This document shows, piece after piece, positions 43,436 through 54,592 of a stretch of DNA of 64,000 nucleotides. Positions within the stretch are counted from its first letter, which is position 1; the number at the start of each line of letters is the position of its first letter. Position numbers and translations under genes: made by a program. The stretch is from Torymus aiolomorphi (taxonomy: Eukaryota > Arthropoda > Insecta > Hymenoptera > Torymidae), in the NCBI GenBank assembly GCA_036365515.1, contig CM070874.1:166911797-166975796 (forward strand), in the 5' to 3' direction. Under the pieces are notes generated by a model that was given only the letters and a program-made list of their open reading frames with translations, ran no database searches and was not told where the DNA came from.

Positions 43436-44470
43436 GGCCTGAGGATTATTTAAATAATTATTTTGCTATAATACACGTCTGCCTTATTACAGTATAAGCG
43501 TGGAACTCGCATCCCTCGCCTATTTGGGGTTAAGAACTATTTAAAAAATTACTTTGCCATGTATGCACGTCTGACGCGCTCCCGTATACGCGTGGAATTC
43601 GCATCCCGCTCCTACTTGGGATTAAGAATTGTTTACATAATTATTTTGCCATATATACATGTCTGCCTTATTCCAGTATACGCGTGGAACTCGCATCCCT
43701 CGCCTATTTGGGGTTAAGAACTATTTAAAAAATTACTTTGCCATGTATGCACGTCTGACGCGCTTCCGTATATGCGTGGAATTCGCATCCCGCTCCTACT
43801 TGGGGTTAAGAATTGTTTACATAATTATTTTGCCATGTATACACGCCTGGCGTGCCTCCGTGTACGCGTGAAACTCGCCTCTTCGCCTACTTGGGGTTAA
43901 AAATGATTTAAATAATTATTTTGCCATGTATACACGTTTGCCTTATTCCAGTATACGCGTGGAACTCGCATCCCCCGCCTACTTGGGGTTAAGAATGATT
44001 TAAATAATTATTTTGCCATGTATATCTTATTCCAGTATGCGCGTGGAATTCGCATCCCCCGCCTACTTGGGGTTAAGAACTATTTAAATAATTATTTTGC
44101 CTTGTATGGCCGTCTGACACGCTCCCGTATACGCATGGAACTCGCATCACCCACCTACTTGGGGTTAAGAACTATTTAAATAATTATTTTGCCTTATATG
44201 TACGTCTGACGCGCTCCCGTATACGCGTGGAACTCATATCCCCCGCCTTCTTAGGTTTAAAAACGGTTTAAATAACTGTCTTGCTTATTATTGCACGTCT
44301 ACGTTATTCCCTAATATGCGTGCACCTCGCATACCCCGGCTATTGGGTTTAAAAATTATTTAAATAATCATTTGGCTTAATTTTTCATGTCTACATGATT
44401 CCCTTATATGCGCGGACCTCATATCCTCCGCCTACTTGGGTTCTAAAATAATTTAAATATTCGTTTGGGT
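43436..44470 (+). repeat. 92-bp satellite, direct block
   Basis: About eleven units of 'cgcctacttggggttaagaa' plus 'taattattttgccatgtat' plus 'cgtctgacgcgctcccgtat' and a few linking bases. Units decay toward the right end. Frames through it are artefacts. Confidence 0.9.
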
Positions 44471-44506
44471 TATTTTGTCATCGTAACTCCCTCATACCAT
44501 AAGTAC

Positions 44507-45271
44507 ACTGAGAAAACTGTCGTAGGAAAATTTACTGAAAAACTAACAAAAATTACTATATTTGATAGCAACGCGGGGATATAAGCAAATTATAAAAAAT
44601 TTTGCTATAGTTCAGGAATATTTACAAGGTATCTTAATAATTTTTACTACTACACATAGCAAAAAGTGCCCTCTACATGTAGTACTTATTGCGTGCACGC
44701 CGGGAGCACGTGTCTGATTGAGGTTATGTTTCTCCCGCAATTTGAGATTATCTTCCTTTTAAGTTATCAAAAACATCGACAATATCGATTCAGTTGTTTT
44801 ATTTTTACGTTGTGCAGGTGAGCTATGAGTTATTTCTTTATATTATCATAGTTATTTATTGCTATCAAATAATCATCAAAGTTCTCTCGTAAGCGAAGGT
44901 AGCCAATGTATCAGTTCCAAAATTTTGTACTCAAGAAGCTCACGTGGGTAAGAGGTTAGCGCGTCTGCCTAGCGTGCGGAGGGTCCAGGGTTCGAATACA
45001 CAACCACCGTAAAAAAAAATTTTTATTTCCTTATTTATTTCTTGTATAGCTAAATTTAATTAATAATATATTAAATATTGTATAAATATTAGGTATCCTA
45101 TAGATATAAAATCATGAAAATCAATTTTTTTTAAGTTTAAGATGGCTACAAAAATTACTATATTAGTTAGCAAAAGTACCTAAATTTTCATGATATCCCA
45201 TCGTTGCTATAAAAAATAGTAATTTTTATTAGCTTTTCAGTAAATTTTCCTACGACAGTTTTCTCAGTGTA
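44507..45271. mobile_element. TIR element with embedded tRNA-like sequence
   Basis: TIRs start CACTGAGAAAACTGTCGTAG and run about 45 bases, with the exact complement at the right end. Flanking TAAGTA on both sides (44501-44506, 45272-45277) suggests a 6-bp or longer target duplication. No transposase; superfamily uncertain. Confidence 0.8.
44936..45010 (+). ncRNA. tRNA-like sequence, Ala(AGC)-like anticodon arm, inside the TIR element
   Basis: Anticodon stem TCTGC/GCGGA around loop CTAGCGT (anticodon AGC), a D-arm-like GGTAAGAGGTTAGCGCG, and a B-box GGGTTCGAAT. The T stem does not close and the acceptor stem is incomplete, so it is a tRNA relic that may still work as a Pol III promoter. Followed by a poly(A) then T run. 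Confidence 0.55.
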
Positions 45272-45548
45272 AGTACTCAATCTTTATAATCAGTTATATT
45301 TTTAAAAGTAAATTCAGCTTGGAACGCGCAGTTTGAACGCGCACCACGATGCGCTCCATGATGCACCTCGCAGTGTAGATACTCCCTTATCACGTTGGCT
45401 GCATCGACAATTACTAAATATCTTACGCATGCATACGCGTGCATACGCATGCACGTGGTTATGTAACGGGGGCCTTAGCAAACAGGCACGCTTTTTCCAC
45501 CTACATGAGTTTCGTGCGTAGGCGAGCGGATGTTTTATAAATTAAAAA
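45272..45548. other. unique spacer with alternating 'gcatacgc' motifs
   Basis: Contains 'catgcatacgcgtgcatac'. A 62-codon frame has no recognisable motif. Confidence 0.4.
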
Positions 45549-46365
45549 CCGCTGCCAATTCATTGGCACGTGGCTTCCTCAAAATTAATTTATTGATTCA
45601 TTTAATTAATTTTTAAAGGCAAATTTGAAAATTTAACACAATAGAACACGAACTGATCGTGCAAATAAAATGTAAAAAAAGAGAAAACGCGATTAATATC
45701 GAAGTGCACTCAAAAGTATTGTTAAACGTATTTCTTGGCTTCTAATTCGCCAGCATATTTAGCTAATTTCATGTATCGGCGAAGCGCGCTGTAAATTAAC
45801 CTCAATAAAAAACAAAAGTAAGTGAAAAACGCGCTCGCATAGCACGTGTCATTTCCATTTTCTAGTATAGATATACCCGAAAAATTACGATTTGAAAAGA
45901 GGGCTAAATCAGTTTTAACTTCGAATATCTCTGAAATTCATAAACGAATTCTTTTACTCTAAAAACACATATAACAAATAATATACACTCTACATCTCCG
46001 CCAAATTTTAAAGAAATTAAAACAAGTGTTCTCTTGTTATCAGGCGACAAAGAAAATGACTTTGTAAAATAGGAAAATTGTGAATATCAAAAAGTAATTG
46101 TACGATCTTCATGAAAATTCATATACATAATATCTATATCACATACAAAATTGTCTAGAAATCTGGAGCTGATTCATCGAACCGTTCTCGAAAAATTACG
46201 ATTTAAAAAAAAGATTTTTTTAATTTTTACCTCAAATATCTCTGAAATTTATGGACCAATTATTTTGACCAAAGAACTCGACAACGAACACCTTTAGTCA
46301 TATTTCTAGAGCAATTTAAAGAAACTTAAAATTTTAGTATTATAAAGCTTCCTCTAAGAGGAAGC
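45549..46365 (-). repeat. short DINE/Helentron-like element
   Basis: Minus orientation: 5' hairpin GCTTCCTCTaAGAGGAAGC (46365-46347) and 3' hairpin GCCAATgaATTGGC with GCGGTTTTT at 45553-45575. Body contains the 'aaatatctctgaaattcat' blocks. About 0.8 kb, so an internally deleted member with no microsatellite. Confidence 0.65.
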
Positions 46366-47801
46366 AAAAATTAAAATACACAACGATGTCTGGCACTAAT
46401 TCAGCGTAATAAAGTCTTAAGAAGCAGATTGAAAGTACAGATTTGTGAAAAAAAAAACTGCTGACAATTCAGTAACTCGTGGATTCCACAAAATTAATCT
46501 ACTTATCTCTCTTATTAATTTTTAATGCCCATATTTTAAATAATAGCACCAATTTAACGTCGAACGATAAATCCATTAAACAGCAAATCAGCGTTCAGGT
46601 TTCGTATAAAAAATGCGTCATACGATGGTCCAGAAGTGATAGCGACAATAGTTAAGAAAAAAAAAATTATTTTCATATGTCGTTTATATGAACGTGTATA
46701 TAAAGGAATGTTATGTAGATACGTAAAAAACATTATTGAAAAATTGCAAATTAAAATTTTCATCTCGATTGTCTCATAAAATTACAAAAATCATAAAATT
46801 TAAAAACGTTAAACCAATTTCCCTCCATTGTTACTGTACAACAAAAACAACAACTTTAAAATATCAAATATGTCAAAAAGTAACACGATCTTGATAAAAT
46901 TTGCACATCTATTAATTACATCATATATAAAATGAAATAAAAATTTTCAAGGATTCGAAAATTATCGTCATGTTAAATATACAATTCATATATAAAAAGA
47001 AAATGTTTGTTAACTGGTGACTGTTCCAATACTGGTATAGTCACCCTATACACACACACTTACAACAAAAATTTGTCAAATTTAAATGGTTTCATTATTA
47101 CAAAAAATAAAAATAAAATAAATTTAGTAGCTAAATAATTAAAATTGTTTTAAAGTTAATTTATTATTTAATTAATTTATTATTAGCTCAGAAATATAAC
47201 CTATAATAATAATTTCAATAATTGTTTGCCAGGTCTCGCCCAAAATAACTCTAAAGATTATCAATCAATGTTTGATAATAACAATTTCAATTTATTTAAT
47301 ATAAAACTATTCATTATAAAGAAAAAGTTAATCAAAACAATCTAACCGTTCTTCATCCTTTGGAAAGCGATGAAAAATCAGTGTAGGGTTTTTCGCCTTC
47401 GAGTTTGTGCATCCTTCATGCGCACAACGTGCTCGAGATGATGCCATGACTCAAATTTCTCAAAAAACTAATATAAAAATACTTTAAAAGAAAGTCAAGA
47501 CCCTTGAAGTGAAAGACGCCGTCGGAACTGCAACACTCCTGCCTCCGCTGTCAGAAAGACACTCCCGCCTTATTACACGCTTCCCGCGCGATTGCCGAAA
47601 CAAAAACATTACATTACCCAGTTTCATAGAATAGTTTATATTATTTTAAATGCAGTAAAATCTTTTAAATAAATCAAAACAATAATAATTTGTAAAATAA
47701 CATTTTATTTTAATTCATTAACAATTATTTTATTAGTCTGATATCTTATATACACGTGTATATCTATATATACTCTTCTTATACAGGCTTATATATCTAT
47801 A
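46366..47801. other. AT-rich spacer with a second diverged DINE terminus
   Basis: A 3'-terminus-like sequence ('aactgctgacaattcagt', 46452) starts a diverged DINE relative whose extent is unclear. 47380-47610 is GC-richer but has no gene signal. Nothing else recognised. Confidence 0.4.
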
Positions 47802-48436
47802 TACACGGTCACCCATTTTAATCGCTACACCCGGATTTTTCGGATCCTAAGACAGATAGGAAAAAATGATTCAGACAAAAGTTGTAGGGGACGAAGGGGG
47901 CCAAACGATGGTCCTAACAGCTTTGACCTTGAGCTTGACCTTCAAGGTTATTTCAAGGTCAAGTGTTTTTTTTTAATAGGAACACCTATTTGTGACCCCG
48001 GATTCGGAAAGAGCGGGAAATTTTACGTTCAAAATCATATTGAGACATTTTTTTTCAAGGTCATTTCAAGGTCATTTCAAGGCCAAATGAAGGTCGAACT
48101 CCGAAAAATCCATTTTAAGTCGTTTTTTCCATGAGTCACAGGCTTAAGTGGTTCAAACTGATCGTAGGTTTAATAGGGAAACCCACACACCCAAAACTTT
48201 CACTTCCTAGTAAACAAATATCAAACTTGCACATCCGAACCCCATGCTCTTCATAGCCTCACATGCTAAACTGTTACACCAGACATCCCCCAGTCCCACA
48301 CATCTCTACCCCATGTCTGATGTTTGTTTAACGGAAACTTCAAGATCATTAAAGCTTCTGTTGTAAATGTGTCAACCTTACGTTTAGCGCTACCCAGAAA
48401 CAACGACGTGGACGTAGTAAGGATTGTTTCCTTTGG

Positions 48437-48769
48437 GGTGCTTGATTAAAGTGAGTCCCCTTGCCTCTCACTGTTCAGGGTGCTTGATTTAAGTGAGTCC
48501 CTTCGCCTCTCACTGATCGGGGTGCTTGATTAAAGTGAGTCCCCTTGCCTCTCACTGTTCAGGGTGCTTGATTTAAGTGAGTCCCTTCGCCTCTCACTGA
48601 TCGGGGTGCTTGATTAAAGTGAGTCCCCTTGCCTCTCACTGTTCAGGGTGCTTGATTTAAGTGAGTCCCTTCGCCTCTCACTGATCGGGGTGCTTGATTA
48701 AAGTGATTCCCCTTGCCTTTCACTGTTCAGGGTGCTTGATTTAAGTGAGTCCCTTCGCCTTTCACTTAT
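48437..48769 (-). repeat. 42-bp minisatellite (84-bp higher-order) in the TE2 left arm
   Basis: Eight units alternate between two types, 'gggtgcttgattaaagtgag' and 'gggtgcttgatttaagtgag', giving an 84-bp period. It follows the transposase 3' end, as the 30-bp array does in TE1. Absent from the right arm. Confidence 0.92.
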
Positions 48770-48784
48770 GTGTTTATCTAACCT

Positions 48785-49841
48785 CGAAGAAAATATTCGA
48801 AATTACGACCATTTGCTTCCAGGCACATAGTCAAACGCCTTTGGAAGTGGCGAACGGTGTTTAGCAAAGTTTACCTTGGAATGGCAGCGCATGCTCGACG
48901 AATTCTGTCCATCATGTCTACTCTTGTGGTGGGCCTTTCCTCAAAAACGGCATTTTTAAATACCCCCATAAGTAAAAATCTGGTGATGTAAGATCTGGTG
49001 AGCAAGCAGGCCATTCAACCGGACCACCTCGACCAATCCATCTGTTACCATACTGCTCATTCAAAAAAGTCCTGACAATTCGAGCGAAATATGGTGTTGC
49101 GCCGTCCTGCTGGAGCCACATTCTTCGTCGCGTTTCTAAGTCAACATCTTCCATCAATACAGGTAGTTCATCTCTTATTAGCGTTAAGTACGTGTGTTGA
49201 TTAACATTTTCTTCGAAAAAATAAGGGCCAATCACACATCCATTAATAATCCCACACCATACCATAATACTCCATCGTCTTTGATGGTTTACAGTTCTGA
49301 CCCAATGAGGATTAACATCAGACCAGTAATGACAATTATGTCTATTCCATTCCCCATCACTTTGAAATTTTGCCTCATCAGAAAAAAGAACAAAATTAAA
49401 AAAGTCTGGATCATTTTCTATCATTTGTAAAGCCCATTGGCAAAACACAATACGCTGTTGAAAATGAGCAAACTGTAGCTCTTGGACTAGAGTAATATGA
49501 TACGCATGATATCTAAGCACCTTCATAATTCTTAAAAATGTACTTTTTGGAAGACCGATTTCCCTTTCGATTCGACGAGCGCTTATCTGTGGGTCAAGAT
49601 GAATTATTGCCAGAATAGTCACAACCCGATTATCATTTTCATCATATTGATGGCGCCTACGTTGACGAACCATGTGTCCACCACGAGCTCTTTGAGTTAA
49701 ACGTCTGATAGCCATAGCGTCAGGGTGTCGTCTGTCTGGATAGCGTTCAGCATAAATTCTTGCCGCAGCACGATAATTACTTCGGCTTTCTCCTAAAGCC
49801 AACATCATGTCAACGATCTCGTTGGGCGGATAGTCAGCCAT
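48785..49841 (-). pseudogene. TE2 transposase, left arm, frameshifted near the C terminus
   Basis: ATG at 49841 (MADYPPNEIVDMMLALGE). N-terminal helix-turn-helix region, then the catalytic triad LFSDEAKF, QQDGATPY and SPDLTSPDFYLW with 41 residues between the last two Asp (DD41D). A one-base loss in an A run near 48955 ends the frame at residue 307 just after the catalytic core; the normal tail (RVDMMDRIRRACAAIP, then TLLNTVRHFQRR) is readable in another frame with a further TAA (48873-48871). About 60% similar by eye to the TE1 protein. Catalytic residues are intact, so partial activity cannot be excluded. Confidence 0.85.
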
Positions 49842-50714
49842 TTCAGAGCCAGCTATTAATTACTATTAAATTTGAATAATGAAATGGTATAAAAAATATT
49901 AATAATTATAATATTTGCCCGTATACGGTCGCGACCAAAAAAGAAAAATGTTCCTGAATTATGGTAACTTTATCTGACTAAGTGTATTTGCCAAAAGTAC
50001 TCCGATTGTCACACTTTTGTAATTGTAAGTTTTATAATAAAGTAATAATCATTAAATTATTTCTAATTTGAACTGCACATAATACTAAAACTTGCTTTTA
50101 TTTTAAATATTGTGAATTATTGCCGTTCAAACTTGAGAAATACTAATATTGATAATGTAATCATTAAAGGCACACTTACAAATAATTTCTGTTCCGTCAA
50201 GATTTTTGTACAAAAAAGAAATGTTGTATCTTTATTCTTTTGAAAGTTATGAGTAAATTAAAGATATGAGCTGTAAAAAAATGTCATTGTTTAAAAAGAA
50301 AAGTCATAACTTTCAAAAGAATAAAGATACAACATTTCCTTTTTGTACAAAAATCTTGACGGAACAGAAATTATTTGTAAATGTGCCTTTAATGATTACA
50401 TTATCAATATTAGTATTTCTCAAGTTTGAACGGCAATAATTCACAATATTTAAAATAAAAGCAAGTTTTAGTATTATGTGCAGTTCAAATTAGAAATAAT
50501 TTAATGATTATTACTTTATTATAAAACTTACAATTACAAAAGTGTGACAATCGGAGTACTTTTGGCAAATACACTTAGTCAGATAAAGTTACCATAATTT
50601 AGGAACATTTTTCTTTTTTGGTCCGGACCGTATACGGGCAAATATTATAATTATTAATATTTTTTATACCATTTCATTATTCAAATTTAATAGTAATTAA
50701 TAGCTGGCTCTGAA

Positions 50715-51360
50715 ATGGCTGACTATCCGCCCAACGAGATCGTTGACATGATGTTGGCTTTAGGAGAAAGCCGAAGTAATTATCGTGCTGCGGCAAGAAT
50801 TTATGCTGAACGCTATCCAGACAGACGACACCCTGACGCTATGGCTATCAGACGTTTAACTCAAAGAGCTCGTGGTGGACACATGGTTCGTCAACGTAGG
50901 CGCCATCAATATGATGAAAATGATAATCGGATTGTGACTATTCTGGCAATAATTCATCTTGACCCACAGATAAGCGCTCGTCGAATCGAAAGGGAAATCG
51001 GTCTTCCAAAAAGTACATTTTTAAGAATTATGAAGGTGCTTAGATATCATGCGTATCATATTACTCTGGTCCAAGAGCTACAGTTTGCTCATTTTCAACA
51101 GCGTATTGTGTTTTGCCAATGAGCTTTACAAATGATAGAAAATGATCCAGACTTTTTTAATTTTGTTCTTTTTTCTGATGAGGCAAAATTTCAAAGTGAT
51201 GGGGAATGGAATAGACATAATTGTCATTACTGGTCTGATGTTAATCCTCATTGGGTCAGAACTGTAAACCATCAAAGACGATGGAGTATTATGGTATGGT
51301 GTGGGATTATTAATGGATGTGTGATTGGCCCTTATTTTTTCGAAGAAAATGTAATTCAAT
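50715..51360 (+). pseudogene. TE2 transposase, right arm, nonsense and deleted
   Basis: Same protein as the left arm from MADYPPN. TGG-to-TGA at 51120-51122 (FCQ*ALQ) stops it at residue 135. The frame beyond contains the first catalytic Asp but ends near 51355, where an 800-base deletion joins 'gaaaatgta' to 'attcaatctgggtagcgc', removing the second and third Asp. Not functional. Confidence 0.85.
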
Positions 51361-51956
51361 CTGGGTAGCGCTAAACGTAAGGTTGACACATTTACAACAG
51401 AAGCTTTAATGATCTTGAAGTTTCCGTTAAACAAACATCAGACATGGGGTAGAGATGTGTGGGACTGGGGGATGTCTGGTGTAACAGTTTAGCATGTGAG
51501 GCTATGAAGAGCATGGGGTTCGGATGTGCAAGTTTGATATTTGTTTACTAGGATGTGAAAGTTTTGGGTGTGTGGGTTTCCCTATTAAACCTACGATCAG
51601 TTTGAACCACTTAAGCCTGTGACTCATGGAAAAAACGACTTAAAATGGATTTTTCGGAGTTCGACCTTCATTTGGCCTTGAAATGACCTTGAAATGACCT
51701 TGAAAAAAAATGTCTCAATATGATTTTGAACGTAAAATTTCCCGCTCTTTCCGAATCCGGGGTCAAAAATAGGTGTTCCTATTAAAAAAAACCACTTGAC
51801 CTTGAAATAACCTTGAAGGTCAAGCTCAAGGTCAAAGCTGTTAGGACCATCGTTTGGCCCCCTTCGTCCCCTACAACTTTTGTCTGAATCATTTTTTCCT
51901 ATCTGTCTTAGGATCCGAAAATTCCGGGTGTAGCGATTAAAATGGGTCACCGTGTA

Positions 51957-52605
51957 TAACCACAATAACGAGACAAATAATAAGAATATGATTGGTCATT
52001 TAAACTCTCAGGATGCCCGGTACTAGAGTCCTGCAGGACTTAGGACTGTAAGGAAGAGGTAACCGCGAGTAGACCCAAACATACTATAAGATTATCCCAA
52101 CTAGAGTGCTAGATTTCCATACACCTGCCAATCATAAAAGAAGAGATGCTTGCCAGAGAAATGCTGGACGCCTGAAACGATTCGTACAGAATTGTGCTGC
52201 CTGCTATGCGAAGAATTCGTAGCACATGATGAAATCTCCGTAAAAACAGATTAATTCCTTGAACAGGACTTGCTATCCAAATATGAAGGTCACGTAAACT
52301 CTGCTTGTGAGACTTCGAAAGCCGAAAAAAAAACAAGAATTTGTCCACCATCACGTTGGAACCATACGAGGTCGCACGAAAAAAAAACGAAAAGTTGAAT
52401 GAATATTAACAATGAATATTAATGAGAACATAACTTAAACTAGCCAATATACTAAGGGCCATAACCAAGATACAAAAAGATAAAGATAGAGCCCTGAGGA
52501 TATTCAAGGCTATAGATCCAGAAACACTTATGGATCTCGATGATAAAGAAATTAAACCATCAAATGATTAACTAGCGAACGGCCGCATACATTTGGATTA
52601 CCTGT
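51957..52605. other. unique spacer, no gene recognised
   Basis: No repeat or coding signal I recognise. Parts may belong to the decayed retroelement whose tail is at 53027. Confidence 0.4.
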
Positions 52606-52975
52606 AAAAGTCGGACACGCCTCAAAGCCTCTGAGTCGTATCAGAGATGCGAACACGCGCAACGGCCTCTGAGCTGCGAAAGAAAACAGGAACAAGGGAA
52701 AGGTCAAACACGCCCCAAAGCCTCTGAGTCGTATCAGAGATGCGAACACGCGCAACGGCCTCTGCGCTGCGAAAGAAAACAGGAACAAGGGAAAGGTCAA
52801 ACACGCCCCAAAGCCTCTGAGTTATATCTACAATGCGAACACGCGCAACGGCCTCTGAGCTGCGAAACAAAATATAAGAAAAGTCAAGCATGTCCTAAAG
52901 CCTCTGAGTCGTATCAGAGAGGCAAACACGCACGGCGGCCTCTGAGTTACAACGGGACAAAGAAAAGAAAAACGA
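52606..52975 (+). repeat. 93-bp tandem repeat, four copies
   Basis: Units share 'aagcctctgagtcgtatcag' and 'cgcgcaacggcctctg', separated by 'aggaacaagggaaa'. Open frames through it on the minus strand are repeat artefacts. Confidence 0.9.
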
Positions 52976-53026
52976 AAAAGGAATCCAGAACGAGAAAAGG
53001 AGGAGCTAACGTAGGATAGCTACAGG

Positions 53027-53335
53027 GTGGATGGTACATACACACTAGCACAATTAAGAACTCTCACTGCAATGAAACTGACCCAAGTCATATACGAATT
53101 TAAGTTTTACTACGACCAAGGTAAAGCACTCACCATTTCCTCGGGGAGAGGAAAAATGGAATATCTCGCGAAGAAAGCGAGACTCCGCCAAATAGAGACG
53201 GAATATGCAAGGCCGTGCGAAATCGTGGAAATTAATCATAGCAGACATAACGCTAAAATAAGAAAAGGGGATCAAACGCGAGTCGTACATACGAATATCG
53301 AAAAAGTTACGAATCTTTCAATAAACGAATAAATA
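53027..53335 (+). pseudogene. retroelement Pol remnant: integrase C-terminal domain
   Basis: A 101-codon frame whose last third (CEIVEINHSRHNAKIRKGDQ, then RVVHTNIEKV) resembles the SH3-like integrase C-terminal domain of gypsy-type elements (pattern P-[YF]-E-I, then K-I-R-x-G, then VHTN). The first third has no recognised domain. No LTRs or catalytic core found nearby. It is not related in sequence to the gypsy element at 16174. Confidence 0.45.
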
Positions 53336-53813
53336 AGGTTTCAGAAGAGGAGAGTCGTTCGCGCAAATTCATCGCGGCCCCTCACACGACAGGGGAGCAT
53401 AGCAAACGCTAAAAAAAAAAAAAAAAGCGGGGGGAATATATATTTTTTTCTTTTTTCCGCGGCCCCTCAGACGCCGCGCAGGTAAAGGTCGATATCTCGT
53501 ATGTTCTTCTAAAGAAAAAAAACAGGCCCAATCGCGGGGAGTTCGCGCGCCCAAGTCAAGAAAAAAAGCACATCACACGTGCAAAGATACGTCAAACATA
53601 CAGTTCTTTAAATAAGTAATAATAAATATCTTTAGTTCGGCAGTGAGTATCGCTAGAATAACATATAATAATTGTAAACATAGAAATTAGTTGGGAAAAA
53701 GAAGCACTCTGAAAAAGTTGGGATACGTTTTCGTCATGAACGATCTGGTTATTACAGTAATAACATCACCACTCACACTCACAAGCAAATGATTCTAACG
53801 AAACAAATATTCC
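53336..53813. other. spacer with 'gcggcccctca' repeats, no gene
   Basis: Two 'cgcggcccctca' motifs (about 53371 and 53458), an A run and a T-rich stretch. Could be the 3' end of the same old retroelement. Confidence 0.35.
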
Positions 53814-54590
53814 CTGCAAGAATATTCAGCATAAGAAATGACCGATGGTCATAATTCTGACTAGACAATTAATCATAATTAATACGGGGGAATTCGTCCT
53901 AATTATGACCATAATTATGGTGAACGAGATGCTAAACGATCGACAAACGTATACAAAGGTCACGTGACCTCCGTCGCGCTCGTTGCTCAGGCTGTTTATA
54001 CCGAGCGCTTCGGCAATTCTAACCTTAATTTCGAACCTTCTGGCTGTGTTTTTCTCCCAGTGTTCTCTCACACTTATATATACATATACACACACAGTCT
54101 CCGCTCTGGTAGTTCGTTATATTACAGCTATTCGTATCACAGTCGCAGAGGTATTATAGATAGGGTATAATAAGGGAAGTCAGGCCTCCGGCAGTCGCAG
54201 AGATAGAGAGAGAAGATTGCGGGATGTAGCTCTCTCTTATACTTGCGCGTGCGCAGTACGCGCAGAAAGTGAGCGTCAGCTTGCGCTACATCCCGCGATC
54301 TTCTCTCTCTTTCTAACGTTCGGACATTTTCATTTACGGGCAGCCTTATATCTCCCCTGCTCCTTCAGCATAATTATGCCCATAATTATGGTCATAAGTA
54401 TTTACTATAGTGTCCCTCTAATCTCGTTATCCCTTCAGCATAATTGTGGTCATAATTATCAGCATAACTATGGTCATAATTATGTCGCCAGGTGACAGGA
54501 TTTATGAGCATAATATGCGGCACAAAATGGTCATCCGTCATAAAATACGGCATATTATGGCTATATTATGCTTAACAGTTCTACCAGGGT
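53814..54590. mobile_element. TIR element with CATAATTATG palindromes
   Basis: Imperfect TIRs CCCTGcaAGAA...CAGCATAA and CCCTGgtAGAA...AAGCATAA (complement on the right). Many 'cataattatg' palindromes at both ends; an inner pair 'gaagattgcgggatgtagc' and complement (54211-54305). No transposase. Ends with CCCTGGTA like the 5S-bearing foldback element. Confidence 0.6.
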
Positions 54591-54592
54591 TG

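Larger units (their letters stand above)
47804..51954. mobile_element. TE2: palindromic Tc1/mariner-type element with two transposase copies
   Basis: TIRs CACGGTGACCCATTTTAATC (left copy CACGGTCACCC...) with TA on both sides (47802-47803, 51955-51956). The whole interior is an inverted repeat: left arm to 50252, a 51-base centre, right arm from 50304. Arms are nearly identical, but the right arm lacks about 800 bases equivalent to 48400-49205. TIR core and TGACCTTGA content relate it to TE1. Confidence 0.85.

Noticed and set aside
43180..44470. CRISPR array
   Set aside because: Units are continuous 92-bp satellite repeats without unique spacers, in a eukaryotic context.
44936..45010. Functional tRNA-Ala gene
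   Set aside because: T stem and acceptor stem do not close; kept as a tRNA-like relic.
52552..52891. 82-89 codon repeat frames on the minus strand
   Set aside because: Generated by the 93-bp tandem repeat (a multiple of three).
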